Shown: piece after piece, positions 1 to 7,931 of the stretch
Layout: every line of letters starts with the position of its first letter
How positions within the stretch are numbered: position 1 is the stretch's first letter
Assembly: GCA_963677375.2 (NCBI GenBank)
Contig: CAXXIF010000012.1
Coordinates: 186,001-250,000 of the forward strand
Length of the DNA: 64,000 nt
Reading direction: 5' to 3'
Source of the DNA: Pseudaeromonas sp963677375
GTDB lineage: Bacteria; Pseudomonadota; Gammaproteobacteria; Enterobacterales; Aeromonadaceae
Program-made: the position numbers and the translations under genes
Notes under the pieces: model-generated
Database searches by the model: none
Told to the model about the DNA's origin: nothing
The model's input: only the letters and a program-made list of their open reading frames with translations

Positions 1-1
1 C

Positions 2-559
2 GAGCAGCTGAAGCTGATCCGTCACCAGCAGAGTGTGGGCCAGAGCCTGGCCATCATGAGCGGTGCCTGGGTGGCACAGGGAGAGTGGCTGGTGGTACTG
101 GATGCCGACGGCCAGAATGACCCGGCGGATATCCCCGGCATGCTGGATGCTGTACAAGCGGCACACGCGCAACAGGACCAGGTGTGGGGGGTGATCGGTC
201 ACCGGGTTAATCGTCGTGATGACTGGGTCAAACGTCTCTCCTCCAAGGTCGCCAATGGCTTCCGCGACTGCGTACTCAAGGATGGAATTCCGGATACCGG
301 TTGTGGTCTCAAGGCGGTTCTGCGTGAGCGGTATCTGCGACTGCCCTCGTTCAATCACATGCATCGCTATATTCCGACCCTGATCCAGGCTCAAGGTGGC
401 ATCATGCAGGTACATCCCGTCAATCACAGACCCCGAATGGCCGGAACATCCAACTATGGCGTCTGGAACCGGCTCTGGGTGGGTCTGGTTGATGTCCTCG
501 GTGTCTGGTGGCTGAAACGTCGGGCTAAAGTGGTACAGGTTCGGGACTACATCGCATGA
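2..559 (+). CDS. Glycosyltransferase family 2 (dolichyl-phosphate-mannose-synthase-like), 5' truncated by window edge
   Basis: The reading frame is open from base 2, so the start codon lies outside the window. The visible part carries GT2 features: a DADGQND stretch (the DxD-type nucleotide-sugar and metal site) and downstream DTGCGLKA and HRYIPTL segments seen in polyprenyl-phosphate sugar synthases such as ArnC and DPM1. The family transfers a sugar from a nucleotide donor to undecaprenyl phosphate on the cytoplasmic face of the inner membrane. The stop overlaps the next start (ATGA), so the two genes are translationally coupled. With the downstream GT39/83 transferase and UDP-glucuronate 4-epimerase, I infer that it makes a lipid-linked sugar, possibly undecaprenyl-phosphate galacturonate. 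The family is secure; the sugar is inference. Confidence 0.85.
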   Translation, partial: EQLKLIRHQQSVGQSLAIMSGAWVAQGEWLVVLDADGQNDPADIPGMLDAVQAAHAQQDQVWGVIGHRVNRRDDWVKRLSSKVANGFRDCVLKDGIPDTGCGLKAVLRERYLRLPSFNHMHRYIPTLIQAQGGIMQVHPVNHRPRMAGTSNYGVWNRLWVGLVDVLGVWWLKRRAKVVQVRDYIA

Positions 560-891
560 GCTGGCTTGACCTCCCCATTAGCTGGCTGTTCTGGACCGGA
601 ATTCATATTACCGGCTGGAAGTTGATCGGTTATACCGGAGCCCTGATGTTCGGCGGCCGCTGGCTGGTGCAATTTGTCGCCTCCAAACGCGCCGGCAAAC
701 CGGTTATTCCGCGGATGTTCTGGTATATGAGTGTCGTCGGTAGCCTGATGACCCTGAGCTATTTCCTGTTTTCAGCCAAACAGGACTCTGTCGGCGTCTT
801 GCAGAATCTATTCCCGGCCTTTACCGCCCTGTATAGTCTCTATCTGGATATCAAACACCGCGGCTGGCACCGGGATCTGGCAGGCCATTAA
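556..891 (+). CDS. Lipid-A-disaccharide synthase N-terminal domain (LAB_N) membrane protein
   Basis: This 111-residue protein is almost entirely hydrophobic, with about three membrane segments (near residues 8-30, 55-72 and 80-97) and the conserved FGGRWLVQF segment typical of LAB_N proteins. The domain is named for its resemblance to the N-terminus of LpxB but has no glycosyltransferase active site. Stand-alone copies usually lie between a GT2 polyprenyl-phosphate sugar synthase and a GT39/83 transferase, as here. A role in delivering or flipping the lipid-linked sugar is plausible but unproven. The start overlaps the stop of the GT2 gene by 4 bases. Confidence 0.85.
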   Translation: MSWLDLPISWLFWTGIHITGWKLIGYTGALMFGGRWLVQFVASKRAGKPVIPRMFWYMSVVGSLMTLSYFLFSAKQDSVGVLQNLFPAFTALYSLYLDIKHRGWHRDLAGH

Positions 892-955
892 TCCCTGCCG
901 TGCCGGCTGCCATGCCGGCATCCCTTGCCATCGCTGGCCTCTCAAGGATTCCGCT

Positions 956-2668
956 ATGTTGACCGATCATCGCACCCTGCACGGGCCCGACTCCGAACGC
1001 CTGGCCTTCTGGCTGTTGCTGTTGTTGGGTCTGGTCATTCTCGGCGCTGGCATAGGGTTACGCGACCCCTGGCCCGCCGACGAACCCCGTTTCGCACTCG
1101 TTGCCAAACAGATGGTTGAATCCGGGCAATGGCTGTTCCCGTTCCGCGGCGGCGAAATCTACCCGGATAAACCGCCGATGTTCATGTGGGCCATAGCCCT
1201 GTTCTATCAGCTGACCGGCTCGATGCGCGTCGCCTTCCTGCTGCCCAACCTGCTGGCGGGTCTGGGCTGTCTGGCGCTGGTGTTCGACATCGCCCGTCGG
1301 GTGTGGAATCCGCAGATCGCCTTTCGTGCCGGCCTGTTGCTGCTGTTCACCGTCCAGTTCACCGTCCAGGCCAAGGCGGCGCAGATCGATGCGCTGGTGA
1401 CCTTCTACATCACCCTAGGGCTCTATGGTTTTCTGCGCTTCTTGCTGTGTGGCGGCGAGTGGCGCTGGTACTACCTGGGCTGGTTTGCGGCGGGTCTGGG
1501 CATCATCACCAAGGGGGTGGGTATCATAGCTGCTCTGGTGCTGATCCCTGCCCTCTGGACCCACAGAGCCGAGATCCGGGCCGCCAACAAGCGCGCCTGG
1601 CTCAAGGCACTGGCCGGTCCACTGGCCATGTTGACAGCCATAGCGCTGTGGCTGATCCCCATGGTGTTGGCCGTCGCCTCCAGCCATGAGGCGACCTTCG
1701 AAGCCTACCGCAACAATATTCTGTTCCGGCAGACGGTGACCCGGTATGCCAATGCCTGGCACCACGTCAAACCCTTCTGGTTCTATCTGACCAGCGTCAT
1801 TCCGCCCTTCTGGCTGCCGCTCTCCCTGCTGCTGCCCTGGCTCATCTGGCAAAGCCGGAAGGCATTTCAGCAGGGGGATCGCGCCGTGATCCTGCTGGTT
1901 GGCTACCTGGTAATGATGCTCTGTTTCTTCTCGTTTTCACCGGGCAAACGCGGGGTTTACATCACCCCAGGCACCCCGGCGCTGGCTCTGTTGGCCGCCC
2001 CTTGGTTGCCGTTGTTACTGGATCGCCGCTGGCCCCGCCGTTTACTACAAGGCTTGGGTTGGCTCATCAGTGGCCTGTTCCTCGCTATGGCCATCGCCCT
2101 GCTGGTCAGCCCGAAACTGGCAGCCAAGACCGCCGAGCTGGGCAGCAACCCCTGGCTGCTGGCTCTGTCCGTCGGACTCTGCAGCCTGCTGGTCAATACC
2201 CTGTTGCGACGAGCACCGCTCAGCGCCGTACTCGGCACGCTGGCCGTGGTCTGGCTGCATTACAGCCTGTGGGCCTATCCGCTGATGAACGACGTGCGCA
2301 CCCCGCGCGGCATCATGGCCGAAGTCAGTACGCTGGTTCCGCCACAGGATGAGCTGTTGATCGTCAAATTCCGCGAGCAATTCCTGCTGTTTGCCGACCG
2401 GCCAGTACAGCACTGGTCCTATCAGGCCGAGAATAAGGCACAGATCCAGTCCAGTGCCCGCTGGATACAAGATGGCAATAACCGCTGGCTACTGGCTCCG
2501 GCCAGCATGCTGGATGCCTGTTTTGATCCCGCCAAGGGGCAAGCGCTGGGACTGCGCCACGGCGAGGTCTGGACCCTGTATCGAGCCGAGGCCCTGCGTC
2601 CGGCCTGCCTGCAGGCCAAGGCCGAGCTCAGCCCTTATCGTTATGTGCCCCAGCATGGCTACCAGTAA
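956..2668 (+). CDS. ArnT-like glycosyltransferase (GT39/GT83), inner membrane
   Basis: This 570-residue polytopic membrane protein belongs to the PMT/ArnT family. Near residues 45-75 it has the motif DEPRFA followed by a PDKPPMFMW segment, the periplasmic loop with the catalytic acidic residue in ArnT-like enzymes. About ten further hydrophobic segments follow, then a soluble C-terminal part from about residue 450. Family members transfer a sugar from undecaprenyl phosphate to lipid A or LPS core at the periplasmic face. An AAGGA-like ribosome site precedes the ATG. Its neighbours (GT2, LAB_N, UDP-GlcA 4-epimerase) suggest galacturonic acid rather than aminoarabinose, since no arnA, arnB or arnD is visible. 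The donor is inference. Confidence 0.85.
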   Translation: MLTDHRTLHGPDSERLAFWLLLLLGLVILGAGIGLRDPWPADEPRFALVAKQMVESGQWLFPFRGGEIYPDKPPMFMWAIALFYQLTGSMRVAFLLPNLLAGLGCLALVFDIARRVWNPQIAFRAGLLLLFTVQFTVQAKAAQIDALVTFYITLGLYGFLRFLLCGGEWRWYYLGWFAAGLGIITKGVGIIAALVLIPALWTHRAEIRAANKRAWLKALAGPLAMLTAIALWLIPMVLAVASSHEATFEAYRNNILFRQTVTRYANAWHHVKPFWFYLTSVIPPFWLPLSLLLPWLIWQSRKAFQQGDRAVILLVGYLVMMLCFFSFSPGKRGVYITPGTPALALLAAPWLPLLLDRRWPRRLLQGLGWLISGLFLAMAIALLVSPKLAAKTAELGSNPWLLALSVGLCSLLVNTLLRRAPLSAVLGTLAVVWLHYSLWAYPLMNDVRTPRGIMAEVSTLVPPQDELLIVKFREQFLLFADRPVQHWSYQAENKAQIQSSARWIQDGNNRWLLAPASMLDACFDPAKGQALGLRHGEVWTLYRAEALRPACLQAKAELSPYRYVPQHGYQ

Positions 2669-2680
2669 GCGAGAACAGTA

Positions 2681-3691
2681 ATGAAGGTATTGATCACCGG
2701 CGCCGCCGGATTTATCGGTTTTCATGTTGCCGAACGTCTACTGGCCCAAGGTCACGACGTGGTCGGCATCGACAACCTGAATGACTATTACGACGTCAAT
2801 CTCAAGCTGGCACGTCTGGCGCGTATCGAGTCACAGCCGAATTTCCGCTTCATCAAGCTGGATCTGGCGGATCGTATCGGTATGGCTGAACTCTTTGCCC
2901 GCGAGCAGTTCGAGCGGGTGATCCATTTGGGGGCCCAGGCCGGAGTGCGCTACTCCATCGACAACCCCCACGCCTATGCCGATGCGAATCTAATCGGGCA
3001 TTTGAACGTGCTCGAAGGTTGTCGTCAGAATGGTGTCGGTCATCTGCTCTACGCCTCGTCGAGCTCGGTGTACGGCCTGAACCGCAAGACACCGTTCTCC
3101 ACCAGCGATAGCGTCGATCATCCGGTCTCCCTGTATGCGGCCACCAAGAAAGCCAACGAGCTGATGAGCCACAGCTACGCCCACCTCTATGGTCTGCCGA
3201 CTACCGGGCTGCGCTTCTTCACCGTCTACGGCCCCTGGGGTCGTCCGGACATGGCATTGTTCAAGTTCACCAAGGCGATCCTCGAAGGCAAGCCCATCGA
3301 CGTCTACAACCACGGCGATATGCGCCGCGACTTCACCTATATCGACGACATCGCCGAGGCGGTGGTGCGGCTGATGGCGGTGATCCCGACACGGGACCCC
3401 GAGTGGTCGAGAGAGACCGGCTCTCCGGCCGAGAGCAGCGCCCCCTATCGGATCTACAACATAGGCAACAGTCAGCCGGTCCAGTTAGTCGAGTTTATTC
3501 GCCAACTGGAACAGGCGCTCGGAGTCGCAGCACAGATGAACCTGCTGCCGATGCAGCCGGGCGATGTGCTGGAAACCAGCGCCGATACCTCGGCCCTGGA
3601 AGCCGCCATCGGCTTTAAGCCGCGCACGGATTTACAGGTGGGATTGGAGCAGTTTGTGGCGTGGTATCGGGAGTATTACCAAGCGAAATAG
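2681..3691 (+). CDS. NAD-dependent epimerase, probable UDP-glucuronate 4-epimerase
   Basis: This is an extended short-chain dehydrogenase/reductase of 336 residues. It begins with the Rossmann motif GAAGFIG (residues 7-13). The catalytic set appears as the SSSSVYG serine region and YAATK (Tyr-x3-Lys). The NLNDYYDVNLK segment after beta-2 and YGPWGRPDMA are characteristic of the CapI/LpsL type that interconverts UDP-glucuronate and UDP-galacturonate. It starts 12 bases after the GT39/83 gene and is the last gene before a terminator, so it probably supplies UDP-GalA to the upstream transferases. UDP-glucose or UDP-GlcNAc 4-epimerase activity is the alternative but fits the sequence less well. 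Confidence 0.85.
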   Translation: MKVLITGAAGFIGFHVAERLLAQGHDVVGIDNLNDYYDVNLKLARLARIESQPNFRFIKLDLADRIGMAELFAREQFERVIHLGAQAGVRYSIDNPHAYADANLIGHLNVLEGCRQNGVGHLLYASSSSVYGLNRKTPFSTSDSVDHPVSLYAATKKANELMSHSYAHLYGLPTTGLRFFTVYGPWGRPDMALFKFTKAILEGKPIDVYNHGDMRRDFTYIDDIAEAVVRLMAVIPTRDPEWSRETGSPAESSAPYRIYNIGNSQPVQLVEFIRQLEQALGVAAQMNLLPMQPGDVLETSADTSALEAAIGFKPRTDLQVGLEQFVAWYREYYQAK

Positions 3692-3706
3692 GCCACTGAT
3701 AAAAAC

Positions 3707-3729
3707 GCCTCCCAAGACGGAGGCTTTAT
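3707..3729. terminator. Bidirectional rho-independent terminator
   Basis: GCCTCC (3707-3712) and GGAGGC (3719-3724) pair around a 6-base loop. The stem is followed by TTTAT on the plus strand and by GTTTTTATC on the minus strand. It can therefore end both the epimerase operon (plus) and the lasso precursor transcript (minus). The better T-run is on the minus side, supporting transcription of the short precursor gene toward this point. Confidence 0.8.
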
Positions 3730-3774
3730 CGCGCAAGAACATTCCTAATATAGCTTTTTAATTCGCTATCTGAT

Positions 3775-3918
3775 TTAGGAAGCCGTAGTAGAAAAAATAC
3801 CGCCATCCGCACCCACACCAAAAGGCGTATTCTCAGTCGAGCCAGAAATTTCACCCAGCTCGATTAATTGCGGTGCCTGCCAAGTTTTTACGTTTTGAAT
3901 TTCCTGTTGATTCTGCAT
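3775..3918 (-). CDS. Lasso peptide precursor (47 aa)
   Basis: This short gene was read directly from the minus strand. It has a strong ribosome site (GAGGAG, 6 bases before the ATG at 3918) and ends in TAA at 3775. The leader has W13, P16, L18, G22 and T28 with exactly the spacing of the lasso leader pattern [Y/W]xxPxLxxxGxxxxxT, where the Thr is the second-last leader residue. This puts cleavage after E29 and gives the 18-residue core NTPFGVGADGGIFSTTAS. Asp at core position 9 (D38) is the only acidic residue in the core, so a 9-residue Asn1-Asp9 macrolactam is predicted. The C-terminal residue is Ser (S47), the site phosphorylated by paeninodin-type kinases. The core has no Tyr, Lys or Cys. 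The gene diverges from the rest of the cluster. Leader match and context are strong; ring and product are inference. Confidence 0.88.
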   Translation of the reverse strand: MQNQQEIQNVKTWQAPQLIELGEISGSTENTPFGVGADGGIFSTTAS

Positions 3919-4071
3919 GTTGCACTCCTCGCGTATGAGTTAAGGTTTTTCGACGCTGAGTCGAAACTGGCAATAGCTTACCAGCTCATCACTTTTCGGC
4001 ACTAGAGGGCATCGTCAAATTTGTAACAATTGATTATCATCTGCCGCAGATCTCCTCTCGAGCCTACCTTT
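3919..4071. promoter_or_regulatory. Divergent control region between lasso precursor and nucleotidyltransferase, with inverted repeat
   Basis: This is the only intergenic space between the precursor (minus) and the nucleotidyltransferase (plus), so it should hold both promoters. A perfect 7-bp inverted repeat, TTTCGAC-N5-GTCGAAA, lies at 3948-3966, about 30-48 bases upstream of the precursor start codon, where an operator or leader hairpin would sit. The region is AT-richer than its surroundings. I see a TTGACG element on the minus strand near 4010 but no convincing -10, so I do not assign a promoter. Confidence 0.45.
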
Positions 4072-5272
4072 ATGTCCAACATGTACCCAGCACTGCCCTT
4101 CCCCCTGCAACTGGCGCGTCTCTGTGCCTGGCGTCCACTGGATACCGGGGCGCGCGACCGGCAACTGGTCGAGCTAGCCGGCCAACCTCAGGATCAGGAT
4201 GCCAATTGGCGTTATCTGCAAGATCACCGACTGTGGGGGTTGGAGGCGGAAGCCTTGGGCGAGCGCTGGGGCGCTCATTTTTTGGGGCCACATTGGCAAG
4301 CCTTGCAACAACGCGCCCGGCAACAGAAGCTGAGCCTGCTGAAACTGGCCGCCATGCAGCAACGACTGGAACAGACCTTTGCTCAGGCCCAGCTTGGTCT
4401 GCGGATACTGAAAGGGCCGGGCCTGAGTCAGCGACTCTACGGCGATGCCACCGTGCGCCATAGCAAGGATCTGGACTTGCTGGTGCCCGTTGACCAGCTC
4501 TGGCAAGCCTGCGACTTGCTGCAACAACAAGGATTTGTGCTGCAAGACGCCCCCCCCTTACTGGCCGAAAACCGCCGCCTGATCGCCCGCCATTACTGGC
4601 ATCTAACCCTGCAGCACCCCCAACATCAGGTGTTAGTCGAGTTGCACTGGCGCTTCGAGCCGGTACAGGCCCCCAGCCGCGAGCGGCTGTGGCCGGAGCA
4701 ATTTGCCGTGAACCGGATCGATGAGGCGGAGTTCCTTTATTTGATCCATCACGGCAGCCGTCATCATTGGTTCCGCTTGAAATGGCTGGGCGATATTCTG
4801 GCCATCAGCGAGCGCCAACCCAGCCTGTGGCAGAGCTGCCAGCCGCTGGCTGAACGTTTGGGACTCCAGGATGCACTGGCACAGGCCCTCCATTTAATCC
4901 AATGGTTGTGGCCAGAACAGATGACGGTCGCCATGCAGACCATTCGGCAACAGGGCAGTATGAGGGCCAGCTGGATGGCCGATGAGGCCCGTCGCTATCT
5001 GCTGGCCCACGACTATCCGGAGCTCAAGGGCAAGCTCCTGCTCTCGGACCGGTGGCGGATGCACCGTTACCAGTGGCAGCTGAACACCCGTTACCGGCCC
5101 CCGCGAGCGCTGGAGCAATTTGCTGGACCGGCTGATGTACGCCTCCTGCGACATCGAGCAGTTGCAGTTAGCCGCCCACCGGCACTGGTGCTACCCGCTG
5201 CTACGTCTGCCCTTGCTGGCGCGCCGCTGGTGGATAGCTCGTACCGATTTAAAAGCGGTCCGTCACGGATGA
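4072..5272 (+). pseudogene. Lasso-cluster nucleotidyltransferase (NTP_transf_5 family), frameshifted
   Basis: The N-terminal part has the family signature: ILKG, then YGD, an Arg, and DLDLLV with the paired metal-binding Asp (near residues 110-136). At the C5 run 5098-5102 the frame is lost. In the open frame the next 55 or so residues are unlike the family. One frame over, the sequence continues as a typical family C-terminus rich in aromatic residues and Arg (RERW...WWIAR) and stops at 5272 exactly overlapping the next start (ATGA). One C too many restores 399 residues, so the gene is intact apart from one base. The pseudomycoidin homologue PsmN is reported to add hexoses to the phosphorylated C-terminal Ser; a similar role here is inference. 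The start at 4072 is preferred to the in-frame ATG at 4030. Sequencing error, phase variation and real loss are all possible. Confidence 0.8.
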
Positions 5273-5709
5273 AATCTCTGCTCAGCGTTTTCCGCAGCTA
5301 TTGCAGACTCACGCCGCCACGGCGTCGGGAAGCCTGGCAGTTACTGCTGGCTCTCGCCCGCGCCCGCTGGCAGGTGCGTGGGCTGCCGATCCAGCAGCTC
5401 TTCGGGCAATTACCACAGGGGTATCCAGTCTCGCCGCATCTTGAGCTACGCGAGATCCGTCTGCTAAGTCGACGATTACAACGGCTGGCGGGCTGGGTGC
5501 CCTGGCGCGCCAAGTGCCTCGAGCAATCCCTGGTAATGAGCCAGCAGTTGGCCGCCCAGGGCATCCCCTATCAGCTCTGTATCGGCGTGAAACGGGGTGA
5601 ACAGCAAGCCTTTACTGCCCACGCCTGGATCCTGGTGGCTGGCGAGGTGGTGCACGGTGGCCCCGTGCACTCCTACGCCCTGCTTAGTCAGCACGCCAGT
5701 CACTCATAA
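5269..5709 (+). CDS. Lasso peptide biosynthesis B2 protein (leader peptidase, transglutaminase-like)
   Basis: This 146-residue protein matches PF13471-type B2 proteases, which remove the leader from the precursor before cyclisation. Catalytic Cys83 lies in KCLEQSL after a W-x2-R stretch, and His118 lies in AHAW; the Cys-His spacing is normal. No Asp follows His118 at the position usual for the triad: the segment reads GEVVHGGPVHSY. The acid may be replaced or absent. The start is the ATG at 5269, overlapping the true nucleotidyltransferase stop. The upstream C-run frameshift makes the two genes look like one 559-residue fusion, which I reject. It lacks the PqqD-like domain; that is a separate gene (7520-7786), as in split B1/B2 systems. 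Confidence 0.87.
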   Translation: MKSLLSVFRSYCRLTPPRRREAWQLLLALARARWQVRGLPIQQLFGQLPQGYPVSPHLELREIRLLSRRLQRLAGWVPWRAKCLEQSLVMSQQLAAQGIPYQLCIGVKRGEQQAFTAHAWILVAGEVVHGGPVHSYALLSQHASHS

Positions 5710-5726
5710 CCCATAGGCTCCGGCTT

Positions 5727-7520
5727 TTACGCTGGAGTCATAGACTCGGAAGCCGACTCTCCCACCCCGGGCGCTGACCAGGCAGCTGCATAGCGGCCGC
5801 CTTGCGCCATCAAGCTGGCATGGCTGCCCTGCTCGACGATCTGGCCCTCCTCCAGCACCAGGATCCGATCCGCCTGCCGGGCAGCACTGAATCTGTGGGT
5901 CACCAACAGGATGGTGCGTCCCTGAGCCCATTGGCGGAGCCGGGTAAACCAGTCGATTTCCGACCAGCCATCCAGGGCACTGGTCGGTTCATCCAGCAAA
6001 ATAATCTCGCACTCCCCCAGCAGCACCCGGGCCAGACACAACCGCTGCCACTCACCACCACTGAGATCGACACCGCCAAACAATCGCCCTAGCGGGGTGT
6101 GCAGACCTGCGGACAAACTTTGCATCAGGCTATCCACACCCGCCGCCTGCAGCGCAGGCTGACAGGCATCGAGCTCCAGCTTCCGATCCAGCAGCAGGTT
6201 ATCCTGCACTGTGCCCTGAAAACGGCTCGGCTCCTGTAACATCAAGCCAATCCGCCGTTGACGCTCTTCGGACGTGAACTGATCCAATCGCTGACCCTGT
6301 AACCAGATGGCACCACTATCGGGGTGATAGAGGCCCGCCAACAGTTTGAGCACAGTGGATTTTCCAGCACCATTACCGCCTACCAGCGCGCAAATCTCGC
6401 CGCGCGGAACCGACCAGGAGAACTCCTGCAGCGAAGCCTGAGAAGCCCCCTCATAACGAAAGCTCACTCGATCAAAACAGATTGCCGCCCCCGGATCAGG
6501 GCAGGGCACCGCGAGCGGGCAAGAAGAGACCGGATAGCTCGGCGGTTGCAACAGAAAATCTCGTACCTCATGGAGGAACAAACCGGCACGGGCCACCCGG
6601 ATGGCACTGTCCACTAACTGGCCCAGCATGCGGATCGCCAACCACAGGGTTTGGGCCCAAATCACCAGATCCGCCACCGAGGTTTGCCCAGACTTCCAGC
6701 TCTGATAGAGACGGCCAGCGGTCCATAGCAGGCCACAGCCCAGCAATAAGGCACCGAGCAGATTGACCCACCAGCCCTGATTATCCAGTCGCCGTTGCAT
6801 CTGCTGCTGGGCCTGCTGGGCCTTCAAGAATCGTTGCCGGAAATACTCCCCCAGACCGAACAAGCGCAAATCGGCGGCATGCAGACGATCGGTCAGTACA
6901 TGGCTCAAGTAATTGGCCTGACGCTGCAGCTGGCTCAACCGCTGGTGATGCTCGACGCGTCGCAACGCATGCCACAGCCCGACCACCAATGCCAAACATG
7001 CTGCCAATCCCAAGCCAAGCAAAATATCCGGGCGGTAATAGAAAATGCCGCCGGCAATCAGCGTCAAAAAGAGTCCGCCATGAACCAGCTGCCCCAGATG
7101 CTCCACCAGCAGCAGCGGCTGACTCAGTAGATCGGCCCGCACCCGATGGATACGATCATAAGTAGCACGCCGATCCAGCAACTCGAAAGGCAGCGCCGAG
7201 ACCACTTGATGCAGCTGATCTTGCATCCGGATCTGGAATTGCTCGGCCAAGCGACCATGGAGCCACTGTTTGCTATGATTCAGCAGCGGTAACAACACGA
7301 ATGACAGAGCCAGCACGGCCATCAGCGGCAGCAAGCCATGCTGTTGCCCCTGCTGCAGCTGTTGCAATAGCCGATGCAGCAACGCCAGCACGGCAAAAGG
7401 CGCTGCCGCCGATAGGAACAGTAAACCCAGCCAGCTCCATAACCAGCGGGAACCCGCCAACTGCAGCTGACGTATCCCCCAGCCACAGTCGATGAACCAT
7501 TCGCGAAGTCGCTGGGGCAT
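5727..7520 (-). CDS. Lasso peptide export ABC transporter (type D)
   Basis: This 597-residue half-transporter has an N-terminal six-helix ABC exporter membrane domain (residues about 20-310) and a nucleotide-binding domain. The latter shows Walker A GGNGAGKST, signature LSGGEWQRL, Walker B IILLDEPTSALD and the switch His in VTHRFS. It is presumably a homodimer that exports the mature lasso peptide across the inner membrane and so gives self-immunity, as McjD does for microcin J25. The ATG at 7520 overlaps the stop of the PqqD-like gene (TGATG) and is preferred to the in-frame ATG at 7592. The two minus-strand genes form a unit inserted between the two plus-strand blocks of the cluster. Confidence 0.88.
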   Translation of the reverse strand: MPQRLREWFIDCGWGIRQLQLAGSRWLWSWLGLLFLSAAAPFAVLALLHRLLQQLQQGQQHGLLPLMAVLALSFVLLPLLNHSKQWLHGRLAEQFQIRMQDQLHQVVSALPFELLDRRATYDRIHRVRADLLSQPLLLVEHLGQLVHGGLFLTLIAGGIFYYRPDILLGLGLAACLALVVGLWHALRRVEHHQRLSQLQRQANYLSHVLTDRLHAADLRLFGLGEYFRQRFLKAQQAQQQMQRRLDNQGWWVNLLGALLLGCGLLWTAGRLYQSWKSGQTSVADLVIWAQTLWLAIRMLGQLVDSAIRVARAGLFLHEVRDFLLQPPSYPVSSCPLAVPCPDPGAAICFDRVSFRYEGASQASLQEFSWSVPRGEICALVGGNGAGKSTVLKLLAGLYHPDSGAIWLQGQRLDQFTSEERQRRIGLMLQEPSRFQGTVQDNLLLDRKLELDACQPALQAAGVDSLMQSLSAGLHTPLGRLFGGVDLSGGEWQRLCLARVLLGECEIILLDEPTSALDGWSEIDWFTRLRQWAQGRTILLVTHRFSAARQADRILVLEEGQIVEQGSHASLMAQGGRYAAAWSAPGVGESASESMTPA

Positions 7521-7786
7521 CAATCCGCCTGCCGAATCAATAAGCCTACCGCCAGCAAGCGCTCGATAAAGGGCGCGGAATCCTGGCGACACTGAGATTC
7601 GGCAATCCCGTACTCAGCCGCCAATTGGCCATACAGGGAGTCCTCCTCCTGAGGTGTTTCCAGTAATTGCCAGATGGCTAGTCCAGTATCCTTCAGGCTG
7701 TAGTACTTACCGGTCTCCAAATCCATAAACACCTGCTCACCATTCAATTCGGTGCTCGGCACGGCCGGGTTACGTTGCAACTTCAT
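7520..7786 (-). CDS. PqqD-family RiPP recognition element (lasso B1)
   Basis: This 88-residue protein has the compact PqqD winged-helix pattern: GEQVFMDLETGKYYSLKDTG, then IWQLL and a C-terminal helical part. In split lasso systems this B1 protein binds the leader, mainly through the aromatic-x2-Pro-x-Leu motif (here W13, P16 and L18 of the precursor), and presents it to the B2 protease. It is upstream of and coupled to the exporter gene. It is divergent from the cyclase gene at 7932, with about 145 bases between them in which I see no other gene. Confidence 0.9.
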   Translation of the reverse strand: MKLQRNPAVPSTELNGEQVFMDLETGKYYSLKDTGLAIWQLLETPQEEDSLYGQLAAEYGIAESQCRQDSAPFIERLLAVGLLIRQAD

Positions 7787-7931
7787 CTATGTCTCCTATG
7801 ACAAACCATGACGGGACGGATATCCCACTCTTCCCTCATACCAAGCAAGAGAACATGACCATAGCTGGCGCAGATTCACACCCTTCCGCTATGATGCCGG
7901 CTCATACTAACGAGCCCACATTCTGTTAACA

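Noticed and set aside
3775..3918. Alternative lasso cleavage after T31-P32 or before G34
   Set aside because: These put Asp38 at ring position 6 or 5, too small for known lasso rings, and break the exact leader spacing that ends at T28.
4030..5709. One 559-residue nucleotidyltransferase-B2 fusion protein
   Set aside because: The middle stretch is unlike either family, whereas the adjacent frame gives the expected nucleotidyltransferase C-terminus and a stop overlapping the B2 start.
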